A DNA stretch of 64,000 bases from an uncultured Caldilineaceae bacterium (GTDB taxonomy: Bacteria > Chloroflexota > Anaerolineae > Caldilineales > Caldilineaceae). The stretch lies in NCBI GenBank assembly GCA_951812725.1, contig OX638330.1, forward strand, positions 620,001-684,000, read 5' to 3'. This document shows positions 1 through 8,523 of this stretch, piece by piece. Every line of letters starts with the position of its first letter. Position 1 is the first letter of the stretch. Below the pieces are notes generated by a model that saw only the letters and a list, made by a program, of their open reading frames with translations, ran no database searches and was not told the origin of the DNA. The position numbers were made by a program, and so were the translations under genes.

Positions 1-1
1 C

Positions 2-268
2 GAAGGGCAGTTCATTCAGATCTGGGACGATGTCAAGGCGCCAGGCGGTGTCTACTGCAGTCCTGAGGGCGTGATCTACGTCGCCGAACAGGGTGGAGGT
101 GGTTCCGTCTCGATCTTCGGTGAAGACGGCGAACTGATTTGCCGCTTTACCGGCGAGAAAGCCGGCCTGCGCGGCGTACACAGCGTTTGGATCGATTCTC
201 GCAAGAACCTCTTCATATCGGAACTGAGCCACCACGGCCATTGCGTTCAGAGGTATGCCAAAATCTAG
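2..268 (+). CDS. NHL-repeat beta-propeller protein, C-terminal part (gene starts before the window)
   Basis: Open from the window edge to a TAG at 266-268, so only the last 88 residues are visible. It aligns nearly residue for residue with the end of the protein at 1515-2411 (shared VYCSP and IYVAEQGG stretches, the SIF and GEL motifs, and the same short -K-I end), so the two are paralogs. The sequence shows NHL/SMP-30-type propeller blades. Proteins of this class bind ligands or act as lactonase-like or peptidyl-lyase-like enzymes, but no active site can be assigned here. No signal peptide can be judged because the N-terminus is missing. Confidence 0.75.
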   Translation, partial: EGQFIQIWDDVKAPGGVYCSPEGVIYVAEQGGGGSVSIFGEDGELICRFTGEKAGLRGVHSVWIDSRKNLFISELSHHGHCVQRYAKI

Positions 269-613
269 TTCCGGCTAGTGCCGGCGCAAACTGACGGCAT
301 ACCGAGACCGCTACCTCCCGCATGTTGAGGAAAATCCGGGAATCCCAGGGCGGGAGGCCTGTTCCGGTTGACAATTTGCGTATAAGAAAGAGTCGCTGCT
401 GCGCCTGGCGGCCTCTCTGTCCATCTATTTCTCGAAGTCGAATCGCAGTCGCGAAAGTTTCGAAATCCCCAATAACCTGGTTCGGACAACGGCCGCATTT
501 TGGAGCCTGCGGAGCTCTATGAATCGCAGCTCTACCACCAGTCGCGCAGCGCAGCCGACCTTAGCAGTCTGAAATTCACTCCTCTCTTGCGGTACATATG
601 ATATTTTTGGCGC
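269..613. other. Intergenic region without a recognised gene
   Basis: About 345 bases between the truncated NHL gene and the promoter at 614-642. Short reading frames here have no ribosome site or recognisable motif. A small CCGGC/GCCGG inverted repeat at about 272-286 lies just after the NHL stop but has no T-run. A TTGACA at 368-373 lacks a correctly spaced -10. Confidence 0.5.
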
Positions 614-642
614 TTGACATCACCTGCCTGCCTATGGATAAT
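614..642 (+). promoter_or_regulatory. Sigma-70-type promoter of the epimerase-NHL operon
   Basis: TTGACA at 614-619 and GATAAT at 637-642 are separated by exactly 17 bases. The -10 ends 29 bases before the ATG at 672, and a GGGAG ribosome site follows at about 661-665. Confidence 0.7.
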
Positions 643-671
643 TCACCTAAAACCCCCTGCGGGAGACAGTC

Positions 672-1463
672 ATGAATATCCTCATCACTGGCATCACCGG
701 TACGATCGGCAGTTTCCTGGCGCCTGAACTTGCGCGCGACCACGATGTTTACGGCATCGACCTTCTCCCCTCGGACTGGCCCAACTCTACGCAGGCCGAC
801 CTCTGTGACCCCGACGCGTTGCCGCAGGTCTTCGAAAATATGGACGTGGTCATCCATCTGGCTGCCGACCCCCGCCACGAGGTCGAGATCGGCTGGGATG
901 AGTTGACCAACCCCAACCTGATCGCCACTGCCCGCATGTACGACGCGGCCCACGACGCCGGTGTGCGTCGGGTCATTTTCGCCAGTTCGATGCACACCAT
1001 GGGCGGCTATGAGTTTGACGAGCCCTACCTCTCCATCGTTTCCGGCCGCCTAGACGGCCTGGACCCGGCCTCCATTCCACTGGTCAAAGGGGATGATCCG
1101 GGCAGGCCGGACAGCCGCTACGGCGCCACCAAGATCTTCGGCGAGTCATTGGGCCGCTACTACACCGAGGGCGGCAACATCGACCGCCCCGACGAGCGCC
1201 CGATGGAGGTCATTTGTGTCCGTCTGGGCACACTGCCGCCCTGGAATCGCCCCGGCAGTGGCTACCGCTCGCTGGTGAGCTGGTTCAGCCATCGCGATGC
1301 GGCAGGATTCTTTCGCGCCTGTGTTGAACGCCCCAACATAAATTACGAAATCATCTATGGGGCGTCCAACAACAAGTGGAAAATATACGACACACCCTAC
1401 GCCTGGGATCTCCTCGACTTCATGCCCGTCGACAGCGCCGACGACCACTGGCGTAAAGAGTAA
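672..1463 (+). CDS. NAD-dependent epimerase/dehydratase family protein
   Basis: 263-residue extended short-chain dehydrogenase. The N-terminus carries the dinucleotide-binding GxxGxxG (GITGTIGS, from about residue 7). The catalytic YxxxK appears as YGATK near residue 155, and the active-site Ser lies in the ASSMHT stretch. The length fits a compact, uronate dehydrogenase-like or sugar epimerase-like member. GGGAG precedes the ATG. The gene is 51 bases upstream of the NHL-propeller gene and behind a strong promoter, so the two are probably co-transcribed. A propeller lactonase next to a sugar dehydrogenase would make biochemical sense (oxidation to a lactone, then opening), but the substrate is unknown. 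Confidence 0.85.
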   Translation: MNILITGITGTIGSFLAPELARDHDVYGIDLLPSDWPNSTQADLCDPDALPQVFENMDVVIHLAADPRHEVEIGWDELTNPNLIATARMYDAAHDAGVRRVIFASSMHTMGGYEFDEPYLSIVSGRLDGLDPASIPLVKGDDPGRPDSRYGATKIFGESLGRYYTEGGNIDRPDERPMEVICVRLGTLPPWNRPGSGYRSLVSWFSHRDAAGFFRACVERPNINYEIIYGASNNKWKIYDTPYAWDLLDFMPVDSADDHWRKE

Positions 1464-1514
1464 CCTTTACTCCTGCGCGCCGCGATTGCGCGCCACATCG
1501 GAGGATAACCGATT

Positions 1515-2411
1515 ATGACAGTTGGATATGGCGACTTCCGCTATGAGTTGGACGATTCCTGGCCTTCAGTTCCCGAAGGGTGGTCGCTTGGTTCGGTGCC
1601 CGATGTGGCAATCGATTCGCGCGACCGCGTCTTTGTCTTCTGCCGCCACAAACATCCCGTCGTCGCCTTTGAAGCTGACACCGGGAAATTCATCACCTCC
1701 TGGGGTGAAGGTGAATTCACTGAGCCGCACGGCATCTTCATCGACGCCGACGACCATGTATGGGTCACCGACCGTCAGGAGCACGTCGTTACCAAGCACA
1801 CGCAGCACGGTGAGAAGCTGCTCGAGCTGGGCCGCCGCGGCTGGGCCATGATGACGGTCACGCCCTACGGCACCACGCTGGACCCGCCGTTCAACATGCC
1901 TGCCGGCGTGGCCATCGCCAGCGACGGCAGCATCTTCACCGCCGACGGCTATGGCAACCGCCAGGTCCATCGCTTCTCCGCCGAGGGTGAGCTTGAGTTG
2001 TCCTGGGGAACCTCCGGCATAGAACCGGGCCAGTTCGCTCTGGTACACCAGATCGGCATCGACACGCAGGACCGGGTCCTGATCTGTGATCGAGAGTCCA
2101 GCCGCATCCAGTTCTTCGACCACGAGGGTGAATTCATCACGATGTGGGAAGACGTGAACGGCCCCGGCGATGTCTACTGCAGCCCCGACCAACTGATCTA
2201 CGTCGCCGAGCAGGGCGGCTCCCTGGGCAAGGGCCCTGCGCCAATCGGCGTTTCGATCTTCCATGAGTCGGGCGAACTGGTCGGCCGCTTCCGTGGGACG
2301 GAGACCGGCCTCACCATGCCGCACGGCATCTGGTGCGATTCGAAGGGAAACATATTTGTAGCGGAGCTGGGCACCGAGGGAAACAAAGCCCGCAAGTTCG
2401 TCAAAATTTAA
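1515..2411 (+). CDS. NHL-repeat beta-propeller protein
   Basis: 298 residues with repeated propeller strands of the form F..P.GI..D....v.V.D......v..f (for example EPHGIFIDADDHVWVTD, MPAGVAIASDGSIFTAD and MPHGIWCDSKGNIFVAE). These give about six blades, as in NHL/SMP-30-type proteins. No signal peptide or membrane segment is seen, so it is probably cytoplasmic. GGAGG sits 10 bases before the ATG. It is a paralog of the truncated gene at the left edge, with the epimerase between them, which suggests a local duplication. Family members include 6-bladed lactonases and ligand-binding propellers, and no specific activity can be assigned. A MITE-like repeat begins 12 bases after the stop. Confidence 0.8.
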   Translation: MTVGYGDFRYELDDSWPSVPEGWSLGSVPDVAIDSRDRVFVFCRHKHPVVAFEADTGKFITSWGEGEFTEPHGIFIDADDHVWVTDRQEHVVTKHTQHGEKLLELGRRGWAMMTVTPYGTTLDPPFNMPAGVAIASDGSIFTADGYGNRQVHRFSAEGELELSWGTSGIEPGQFALVHQIGIDTQDRVLICDRESSRIQFFDHEGEFITMWEDVNGPGDVYCSPDQLIYVAEQGGSLGKGPAPIGVSIFHESGELVGRFRGTETGLTMPHGIWCDSKGNIFVAELGTEGNKARKFVKI

Positions 2412-2442
2412 CACGATACGAAGTAACTACTAGGGCCTTATG

Positions 2443-3348
2443 CTAGTTGGGAAAGGCCAATTGCTTGATTTGCAGATAGTCAGGTACGCCCAAGAGGCGG
2501 TTGATATAAATGCAGAGGGTATGTGCGATCAATTTTGTGTATAAGCGTGCACAAAGGCCTCTGAGCGTGTGAGCGTGGTTGGTTTCAATCGAGAACTGTG
2601 CGTTGAGTTGACTGGTGACTGTTTCGATGATTTGGCGGACCGAGTCGTAGAGGCGAGAGAGGTGTGCCGGGATCTGTTTTTTCTGGTTTTTGCGCTTCTT
2701 GGTGAGAAGACGGATGCGATTGTATTGCCAGAGTTCCTCAGCTGCCGGTGCACTGACGTAGGCCTTGTCGCCGATGACGATGCGGTTGTCGTGTTCTGCA
2801 AGGAGTTCGCGACCGACAGCCAAGTCGCGTTCGTTAGCCGGAGCTAACTCGAAGTCGATAATGAGGCCACCCATCGTGATCAGCATATGCAGCTTGAAAC
2901 CGAAGATCATCATCTTCTTGGAGGGAACGGGCCCAAAATCGGCCCCCCAATCGGACCATTTGGCGCGCGCTTGTGGCGCCAGATGGAATTGAACCACAGG
3001 AATAGGCAGGCTATCGATTACACAATGCACGTCCCTGTAGAGTTCCGTCCTGGCCAACATCATGCGTCGCATTTCATTGATGACCCCCATCAAGTTACAT
3101 CGCCGCCGATTGAAACGGCTCTGCTCCGGCAAAATCGGAAACTTATCCCGATGTGCCTGCATATGATTGAGTAACTCTGTTTCCACATCCCATCCCACAC
3201 ATTCGCCGATGAGACAAATCGCGATCAATTCACTGTCGCTACACTCAGGCTCCGGCCCCGGTCGTCTCAAATGTTCTTCCAATTCCTTGCACATGTCGTC
3301 AACGAGCACATACACGCATAGACAGAAATCGTCAAAGTGGGCTATCAT
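2443..3348 (-). CDS. IS982-family transposase
   Basis: 301 residues, the full length expected for IS982 transposases, with no frameshift. A DDE-type triad is visible: D112 (in HCVIDSLP), D194 (in IVIGDKAY) and E242 (in RQIIETVTSQ). The GDKAY motif is typical of the family. The N-terminal region of about 90 residues is likely the DNA-binding part. An AGGAGG ribosome site lies 9 bases before the ATG, and its first three bases form the end of a hairpin arm (see 3361-3410). The stop codon overlaps the left inverted repeat. Confidence 0.93.
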   Translation of the reverse strand: MIAHFDDFCLCVYVLVDDMCKELEEHLRRPGPEPECSDSELIAICLIGECVGWDVETELLNHMQAHRDKFPILPEQSRFNRRRCNLMGVINEMRRMMLARTELYRDVHCVIDSLPIPVVQFHLAPQARAKWSDWGADFGPVPSKKMMIFGFKLHMLITMGGLIIDFELAPANERDLAVGRELLAEHDNRIVIGDKAYVSAPAAEELWQYNRIRLLTKKRKNQKKQIPAHLSRLYDSVRQIIETVTSQLNAQFSIETNHAHTLRGLCARLYTKLIAHTLCIYINRLLGVPDYLQIKQLAFPN

Positions 3349-3360
3349 TCGCTTGGTCCT

Positions 3361-3410
3361 CCTGGTGAGCTACCTTGGTTGTTCGAGACTTCCAAAGTTA
3401 TCTCACCAGG
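3361..3410 (-). promoter_or_regulatory. Transposase leader hairpin overlapping the ribosome site
   Basis: Perfect 9-bp arms CCTGGTGAG (3361-3369) and CTCACCAGG (3402-3410). Read on the minus strand, the downstream arm ends in the first AGG of the AGGAGG ribosome site of the transposase. The upstream arm lies inside the spacer of a weak candidate promoter (TTGAAA, 15 bases, GATAAC), so a transcript started there would lack it. Transcripts entering from outside would form the hairpin. Read on the plus strand, the stem is followed by GGAC and six Ts, so it could also act as a terminator. Confidence 0.5.
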
Positions 3411-3834
3411 GGACTTTTTTCAAACACTAACTAGCATAAGGCCCTACTAAGCCACAGTAGTTGACCGGCCAGTCATCCTTGGAACCATTCAGTCTCTTGG
3501 TGACGCAACTGGTGTACAGCGGCCGCCATGCACGCCAGCCGACAGGTTGCGAAGAATGCACACGGTCGGTTAGGCATGGTTTTGTAGGGGGGCGTTGCGG
3601 GGGCGCAGCCCCTGCACAAGGGAGGCCGCTTGCGGCCGACCGCCCCAAATACAACAATGAGGGGAGAAAGAACACCTTTGCTCGCCTCGTACAGGTTGGC
3701 GAATCAGTTGCGGCTGAGTAGTTACGATACGAAGTAGAATCGCATCCCTTCCCCAGCCTGAAGAAGAGGGGATATAGGGCTGATTCCTTATCCAAGTGCG
3801 TGTATACCTGGTCTGACGAGGAAGAAGCAAGACT

Positions 3835-5166
3835 ATGAATGCGACTGCACCGCCGATAGCCGGTCTCTGCACCTATGCGCAGGGCGGCAAGCAGGGCTAC
3901 AGTGTTGAACGCACTGTACAGTTGCTGCGGCGCTATCTGTTTGTCGAGAGCCAGACGATGCGCTGCCTGGTAGCCCACCTGAACGCCGTGCCCGAATGGG
4001 AGGTGAAGTGCGGCCTCTCGCTCCATCTCTGGCAGGACGCAGAACATTGCACCTGGCTGCGCGACCGCGTCAAGGAGATGCGCATGCCGCCCCTCCACCT
4101 GGATCGCGTCCCTGACCCGGCTCTGGACGCTGTCTTCCAGGAACTGATCCGTTCCCGCACTACGCTTGAGCTTCTGACCGGCGTATACCGGGTGCTCAAA
4201 CCGGCCAGCATCGCGGCCATGCAGCGCCATCTAGCCGAAGCGAACCCGCTGGCCGATCAACCTACGCGGCGCCTGCTCAGGTTCATACTGCTTGAGGAAG
4301 AAGAGCAGCTCGCGTGGGGCGACCTTGCGCTGCGCAGTCTGATCGAAGAAGAAGAGAATAGGGCAACGGTCGAAGCAGGGGAACAGTGGATCGCGCATCT
4401 GCAGGCATACCTGGATGCCGCCGGCGGAATCGACGCCGATGGCGAACGGACAAAGGAGGACGAGCTGCCGCCGGCCCGAGCCGAGGAGCCATTCAACCCA
4501 ATCCGGACCCCGCAAAGAGATGAACGCTTTACCAGGGTGTGGCAGTCTCGCGGACGCCTCCCCAACGGCGACATCTCCGTCACCGAGCGAAACTGGTTTC
4601 AGCTCTACATGCGGCTGACTGAAATGCACGTCCCCGAACTGATGGCATTGATCATCTATGACTGGGACGACCAACCCTGGGAGTTCTACCACGAGATGGC
4701 CCGCCAGCTCTGGGATGAGGCGCGCCACGCCATGATGGGCGAGATCGCCTTCGAGTTGAGTGGTCTGAATTGGGCGGCGGTTCCGCACGAAATCAGTTTT
4801 GGCGAATTTCCCAATACCCAACTCGAGCCCGCGGACCGGCATTGCCTTCTGTGGGGGATCGAACAGGGGCTGATGAAACCGGACGGTAAGCAACTTGAGT
4901 TCAAGGTCGCCAGCGAATCGGGCGACCCGCTGTCGACTACGTTTCAGGACTTTGATTGGGCTGACGAGGTTCTGCATGCCCAGATAGGGCGCAAATGGCT
5001 GCTGCCAGCCTTTGAATCGATGGAGGCGATGCAGCAGCGCTACGAAGAGGTTCTGGCGCGATTCCAGGCTATCCTCGACCAGGACCAGGCGTTGCCAAGA
5101 TCAGAATGGTGGGATGCCTTCTATCGGCAGGTACCTCATCAGGATAAACAGGAGGAACCAGTTTGA
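3835..5166 (+). CDS. Ferritin-like (di-iron type) protein of unknown function
   Basis: 443 residues, no signal peptide. The C-terminal half looks like a ferritin-like four-helix bundle: E263/E268 in LTEMHVPELM, an ExxH motif at E295-H298 (DEARH) and a second ExxH at E378-H381 (DEVLH) are spaced as carboxylate/His iron ligands. The N-terminal half (about 25-175) is also helical with acidic/His pairs (E38, E70-H71, E154-E157) and may be a second, degenerate bundle. A linker rich in charged residues and Pro (about 195-230) joins them. The family name is not recognised. It ends 134 bases before a peptide-type binding-protein gene. The start ATG has only a GAGGAAGAAG stretch upstream. Confidence 0.6.
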   Translation: MNATAPPIAGLCTYAQGGKQGYSVERTVQLLRRYLFVESQTMRCLVAHLNAVPEWEVKCGLSLHLWQDAEHCTWLRDRVKEMRMPPLHLDRVPDPALDAVFQELIRSRTTLELLTGVYRVLKPASIAAMQRHLAEANPLADQPTRRLLRFILLEEEEQLAWGDLALRSLIEEEENRATVEAGEQWIAHLQAYLDAAGGIDADGERTKEDELPPARAEEPFNPIRTPQRDERFTRVWQSRGRLPNGDISVTERNWFQLYMRLTEMHVPELMALIIYDWDDQPWEFYHEMARQLWDEARHAMMGEIAFELSGLNWAAVPHEISFGEFPNTQLEPADRHCLLWGIEQGLMKPDGKQLEFKVASESGDPLSTTFQDFDWADEVLHAQIGRKWLLPAFESMEAMQQRYEEVLARFQAILDQDQALPRSEWWDAFYRQVPHQDKQEEPV

Positions 5167-5300
5167 CGAGTTGTTCGGTACTGTGTGTGGGCGAACACTT
5201 TAAGGGAAACTCATACGCACATTTCCGGACCATTTACCAGAGGTGAATCCATTCAACTAACCCACAGAAGTTATCTCATTCCCATAAAGGAGGAAAAGAG

Positions 5301-7385
5301 ATGAAGCAGATCAAGTATTCGTGGCTGTTGGGAATCGTGATGGTTGTAGCCCTAGTGCTCTCGGCCTGTGGTGCTCCGGCCGCAACAGAAGCCCCGGCCG
5401 AGGAGGCCGCCGCCCCGGCCGCCGCTGAGGAAGAGGCCGCAGGGCCGGCCGAACTGCCGCAGATCGTCCCGATCGAAGGGCCGGAAGTGATCCTCGATCC
5501 GGCCATGTTCCCCACCGAGTTCAGTGAAGCGCCGATGCTGGCCGAGATGGTGGCCGCCGGCGACCTGCCTCCGGTCGAGGAACGGCTGCCCGATCCCGAA
5601 GACATCTACGTCATCAAGCCAATGAATGAGATCGGTAAGTACGGCGGCACATGGCGACGTGGCTTCACCGGGCCCGCCGACGGCGAAAACCTGATGCGCA
5701 TCAACTCCTCGTCCCGTCTGCTCACCTGGAACTACTCGGCCTCCAAGATCATCCCCAGCCTGATCAAAGACTGGGAGATCAACGAGGACCACACCCAGTA
5801 CACACTCCATCTTCGCCGCGGTGCCAAGTGGTCTGACGGCCACCCCTTCACCGCCGAAGACATCCTCTTCTGGTACGAGGACGTCGCGCTGAACGATGAG
5901 ATCTGGCCCACCCCGCCCAATGAGATGGTGATCAACGGCGAAGTCGGCCTGCTGGAAGAGATCGACGACTTCACGGTGCGCTGGACATTCGCCTCGCCCT
6001 ACCCACTGTTCCTGGACATCCTCGCCGGTCACAACGCTGTCGGCGTCGGCCCGGACACGGAGGGCGCTTGGAACGGCGGCGGCTACATGCCCAAGCACTA
6101 CATGAGCCAGTTCCTGCCCGCGTACTCCTCCGAGGCAGAGGTGACGGCCAAGGCCGACACCGAAGGCTTCGACAGCTGGCTGGAGATGTTCAGCTACATG
6201 GCCTATCTGCCACACAACCCCGACGTGCCGACGATGGGGCCGTGGAAGACTGTTACGCCCGTAAATGAAGCAGTCTGGTCCGAGGTCCGCAACCCCTACT
6301 ACTGGGCCGTCGACACTGAGGGCAACCAACTGCCCTACATCGACGAAATCGTGGTGACGCTGGCGCAGGACAGCGAGGTGCTCGCACTGCGCGCCATCGC
6401 TGGCGAATACGACCACCAGGCCCGCCACATTTCAATCTCGAAACTGCCCGTCTTCCTCGAAAACATGGAGGAGGGCAACTACCGCATTGACATGAGCCGG
6501 GCGTTCTTCCACAACAACGTCGTCAGTTTCAATCACAGTTACGACGGCGACGCCGAAATCCAGACATTGATCCGAAATCGTGACTTCCGCCGCGCGCTCT
6601 CAATGGGAATCCGGCGCGACCAGATAAATGAGGCCATTTTCCTCGGCCTCGGCGTGCCAGGCTCGGCCATGATCGCCTCCAACCTGCCTTCCACGCCCGG
6701 CGAAGAGTACGTCACCAAGTGGGCCACCTTCGACCCCGATCAGGCCAACGCGCTGCTCGATTCGATCGGGCTCGAGGCCAAGGATGACGAAGGCTGGCGC
6801 CTCCGTCCCGACGGCTCCGGCGATCGGTTGCGCATCGAACTTGCCGCTCCCGCCAACATCGGCTGGGAATGGGACGGCATGCTCGAGATGATCAAGGACC
6901 ACTGGACGGCAATCGGCATCTGGGCCGACCTCAAGATCCAGGAACGCAGCCTGTTCGAGACCGAATCACGCGCCAATAATCATCAGCTCGCAGTCTGGAC
7001 CAACGGTGGCTCGTCGGCCCTCTGGCTCTACCCCCGCCATGTGCTGCCGGTCAACTTGGTCGAAGCCTACATGGGCCCCGACATCGCCCGCTGGTACAAC
7101 AGCGGCGGCGATGAAGGCATGGCGCCGCCCTATCCTGAGATGGAGCACGCGCTCGATCTCTTCCGCCAGGGCTACGGCGTCGGCGGCGACGAACGCAACA
7201 AGCTAGCTCAGGAGATCTGGTCGCTCGTCGTCGATGAGGTCTGGCAGATCGGCACAGTCGGCCAGGGCGCAGGCATCGCTGTCACCAGCAACAACATGGG
7301 CAATGTGCCGCGCAACCAGTGCCCTGCGCAGCACTGCCGCACGCCCGCAACCAGCCATCCACCCACCTACTACTTCATAGAGTAG
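5301..7385 (+). CDS. ABC transporter substrate-binding lipoprotein, family 5 (Opp/Dpp type)
   Basis: 694 residues. A lipoprotein signal (KQIK, then a hydrophobic run, lipobox LSAC with Cys23) is followed by a low-complexity Ala/Glu/Pro linker to about residue 55. The body has the family-5 signature region (LRRGAKWSDGHPFTAEDILFW) and aromatic-rich ligand-pocket strands. It is longer than classical OppA (about 540), like the paralog at 57950-60091. AGGAGG precedes the ATG. It is the first gene of a five-gene importer operon and is separated from the permease by a stem-loop. The ligand may be an oligosaccharide or peptide, and the sequence does not decide. Confidence 0.9.
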   Translation: MKQIKYSWLLGIVMVVALVLSACGAPAATEAPAEEAAAPAAAEEEAAGPAELPQIVPIEGPEVILDPAMFPTEFSEAPMLAEMVAAGDLPPVEERLPDPEDIYVIKPMNEIGKYGGTWRRGFTGPADGENLMRINSSSRLLTWNYSASKIIPSLIKDWEINEDHTQYTLHLRRGAKWSDGHPFTAEDILFWYEDVALNDEIWPTPPNEMVINGEVGLLEEIDDFTVRWTFASPYPLFLDILAGHNAVGVGPDTEGAWNGGGYMPKHYMSQFLPAYSSEAEVTAKADTEGFDSWLEMFSYMAYLPHNPDVPTMGPWKTVTPVNEAVWSEVRNPYYWAVDTEGNQLPYIDEIVVTLAQDSEVLALRAIAGEYDHQARHISISKLPVFLENMEEGNYRIDMSRAFFHNNVVSFNHSYDGDAEIQTLIRNRDFRRALSMGIRRDQINEAIFLGLGVPGSAMIASNLPSTPGEEYVTKWATFDPDQANALLDSIGLEAKDDEGWRLRPDGSGDRLRIELAAPANIGWEWDGMLEMIKDHWTAIGIWADLKIQERSLFETESRANNHQLAVWTNGGSSALWLYPRHVLPVNLVEAYMGPDIARWYNSGGDEGMAPPYPEMEHALDLFRQGYGVGGDERNKLAQEIWSLVVDEVWQIGTVGQGAGIAVTSNNMGNVPRNQCPAQHCRTPATSHPPTYYFIE

Positions 7386-7401
7386 TCGAGTCTGAATCTC
7401 A

Positions 7402-7438
7402 GGCCTGTGGTCAGGGGTCACTCCCTTGGCCACAGGCC
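7402..7438 (+). promoter_or_regulatory. Intercistronic stem-loop between receptor and permease genes
   Basis: Perfect 9-bp arms GGCCTGTGG (7402-7410) and CCACAGGCC (7430-7438) with further AGGG/CCCT pairing inside. No T-run follows, so it is better read as an mRNA 3'-end stabiliser or partial attenuator than as a full terminator. Similar structures occupy the same position in three other operons of this window. Confidence 0.6.
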
Positions 7439-7458
7439 CATGACCGCCGGAGCGCCCC

Positions 7459-8451
7459 ATGCTCGCCTACGCTGCCCGTCGACTCGTCCTCGCCATCTTC
7501 ACCCTGTGGACGGTCACGGTGCTCTCATTCATCATCATCCAGTTGCCGCCCGGTGACTTTGTCGACGCCTACATGGCTCAACTGTCTGCCACGCAGTCCA
7601 ACGTCTCAGAGCAGCATTTCGAGTCCCTGCGCCGCCAGTACGCGCTCGACAGACCGATGTATGTGCAGTACCTCAAATGGATGAGCGGCATCTTCAGCGG
7701 CGATTTCGGTACCTCGATGATGTGGCGCAAGTCGGTGCTCGACGTAATCGGCGACCGCCTCGCCATGACCATGGTGCTCTCGCTGGGCGCGATTATCTTG
7801 ACCTGGGCCGTCGCCCTGCCAATTGGCATCTACTCGGCCGTGCGCCAGTACTCCATCGGCGACTACGTCTTCACCTTTATAGGGTTCATCGGCCTGGGGG
7901 TGCCCAGTTTCCTCCTCGCCCTCGTACTGATGTATTTCGGTTTCACCCTCTTCGACTCCGATATCGGCGGGCTCTTCTCCCCCGAATACCAGTTGGAGCC
8001 GTGGAGTTGGGGTAAAGTGAAGGACCTTCTCTATCATCTTCCCCTCCCTGCCATCATCATCGGCCTCAGCGGCACCGCCGAACTGATCCGCGTTATGCGC
8101 GCCAACCTGCTGGATGAACTGCGCAAACCCTACGTGATCACCGCCCGCGCCGCCGGCATGTCGGAGCGCAGTCTCGTACTCAAGTATCCGGTGCGCGTGG
8201 CCCTGAACCCGTTCGCCAGCACCGTCGGCTATCTTCTGCCCTATATCTTGTCGGGCAGCGTAATCGTCTCCGTCGTGCTGGGCCTGCCCACGCTCGGCCC
8301 TCTGCTCTTGGGCTCCCTTGTCGCCCAGGACATGTTCCTGGCAGGGACAATCGTCATGATGCTCGGCGCCCTGACCGTCATCGGCACATTTTTGTCTGAC
8401 CTGCTGCTGATGTGGATCGACCCGCGCATCCGTTTTGAAATGGTTCAGTAA
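7459..8451 (+). CDS. ABC transporter permease, DppB/OppB type
   Basis: 330 residues, six predicted membrane segments with the first at about residues 8-30, and the family-typical N-terminal LxxxPxGD motif (QLPPGDFVD). The EAA-type coupling loop reads TARAAGMSERSLVLKYPVRVALNP, and the C-terminus ends in WIDPRIRFE, both hallmarks of this subfamily. It forms the inner-membrane pore with the permease at 8524. The ATG follows a GGAGCG ribosome site. It is close in sequence to the permease at 56865, so the two complete Opp operons of the window are paralogous. Confidence 0.93.
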   Translation: MLAYAARRLVLAIFTLWTVTVLSFIIIQLPPGDFVDAYMAQLSATQSNVSEQHFESLRRQYALDRPMYVQYLKWMSGIFSGDFGTSMMWRKSVLDVIGDRLAMTMVLSLGAIILTWAVALPIGIYSAVRQYSIGDYVFTFIGFIGLGVPSFLLALVLMYFGFTLFDSDIGGLFSPEYQLEPWSWGKVKDLLYHLPLPAIIIGLSGTAELIRVMRANLLDELRKPYVITARAAGMSERSLVLKYPVRVALNPFASTVGYLLPYILSGSVIVSVVLGLPTLGPLLLGSLVAQDMFLAGTIVMMLGALTVIGTFLSDLLLMWIDPRIRFEMVQ

Positions 8452-8523
8452 CCAGAAATCAGTGGCGCGTGCCGGGGCGCCGGTTCCCACCCACCCGCGC
8501 GTGCCGCGCTTCACAGGTGAACC

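Larger units (their letters stand above)
2432..3445 (-). mobile_element. IS982-family insertion sequence
   Basis: A 1014-bp element with perfect 17-bp terminal inverted repeats (AGGGCCTTATGCTAGTT at 2432-2448 and its complement at 3429-3445) and one transposase gene filling almost all of it. It is flanked by ACT on both sides (2429-2431 and 3446-3448). Removing the IS and one ACT restores GTAACTACTAAGCC, which is exactly the end of the intact repeat at 42838. The target duplication is therefore 3 bp and the insertion is younger than the MITE. The intact ends and open reading frame suggest it could still be active. Confidence 0.92.
2423..3725. repeat. MITE-like element copy A, interrupted by IS982
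   Basis: The outer ends are near-perfect inverted repeats: GTAACTACT at 2423-2431, completed after the IS as AAGCC at 3449-3453, and GGCTGAGTAGTTAC ending at 3725, differing at 1 of 14 positions. Without the IS and one 3-base duplication the element is 286 bp. It is flanked by the direct repeat ACGATACGAAGTA (2413-2425 and 3724-3736), consistent with a target duplication of about 8 bases plus overlap with the element ends. The interior has the GC-rich hairpin segment GGGGCGCAGCCCC shared with copies at 42838-43129 and 51079-51293. No credible protein is encoded. Confidence 0.8.

Noticed and set aside
368..386. TTGACA followed by TATAAG upstream of the epimerase gene
   Set aside because: The spacing is only 7 bases and no gene follows closely. 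The pair at 614-642 is far better.
3427..4230. 267-codon minus-strand frame over MITE copy A and the ferritin-like gene
   Set aside because: It is antisense to a better supported gene, crosses a repeat and has no ribosome site or motif.
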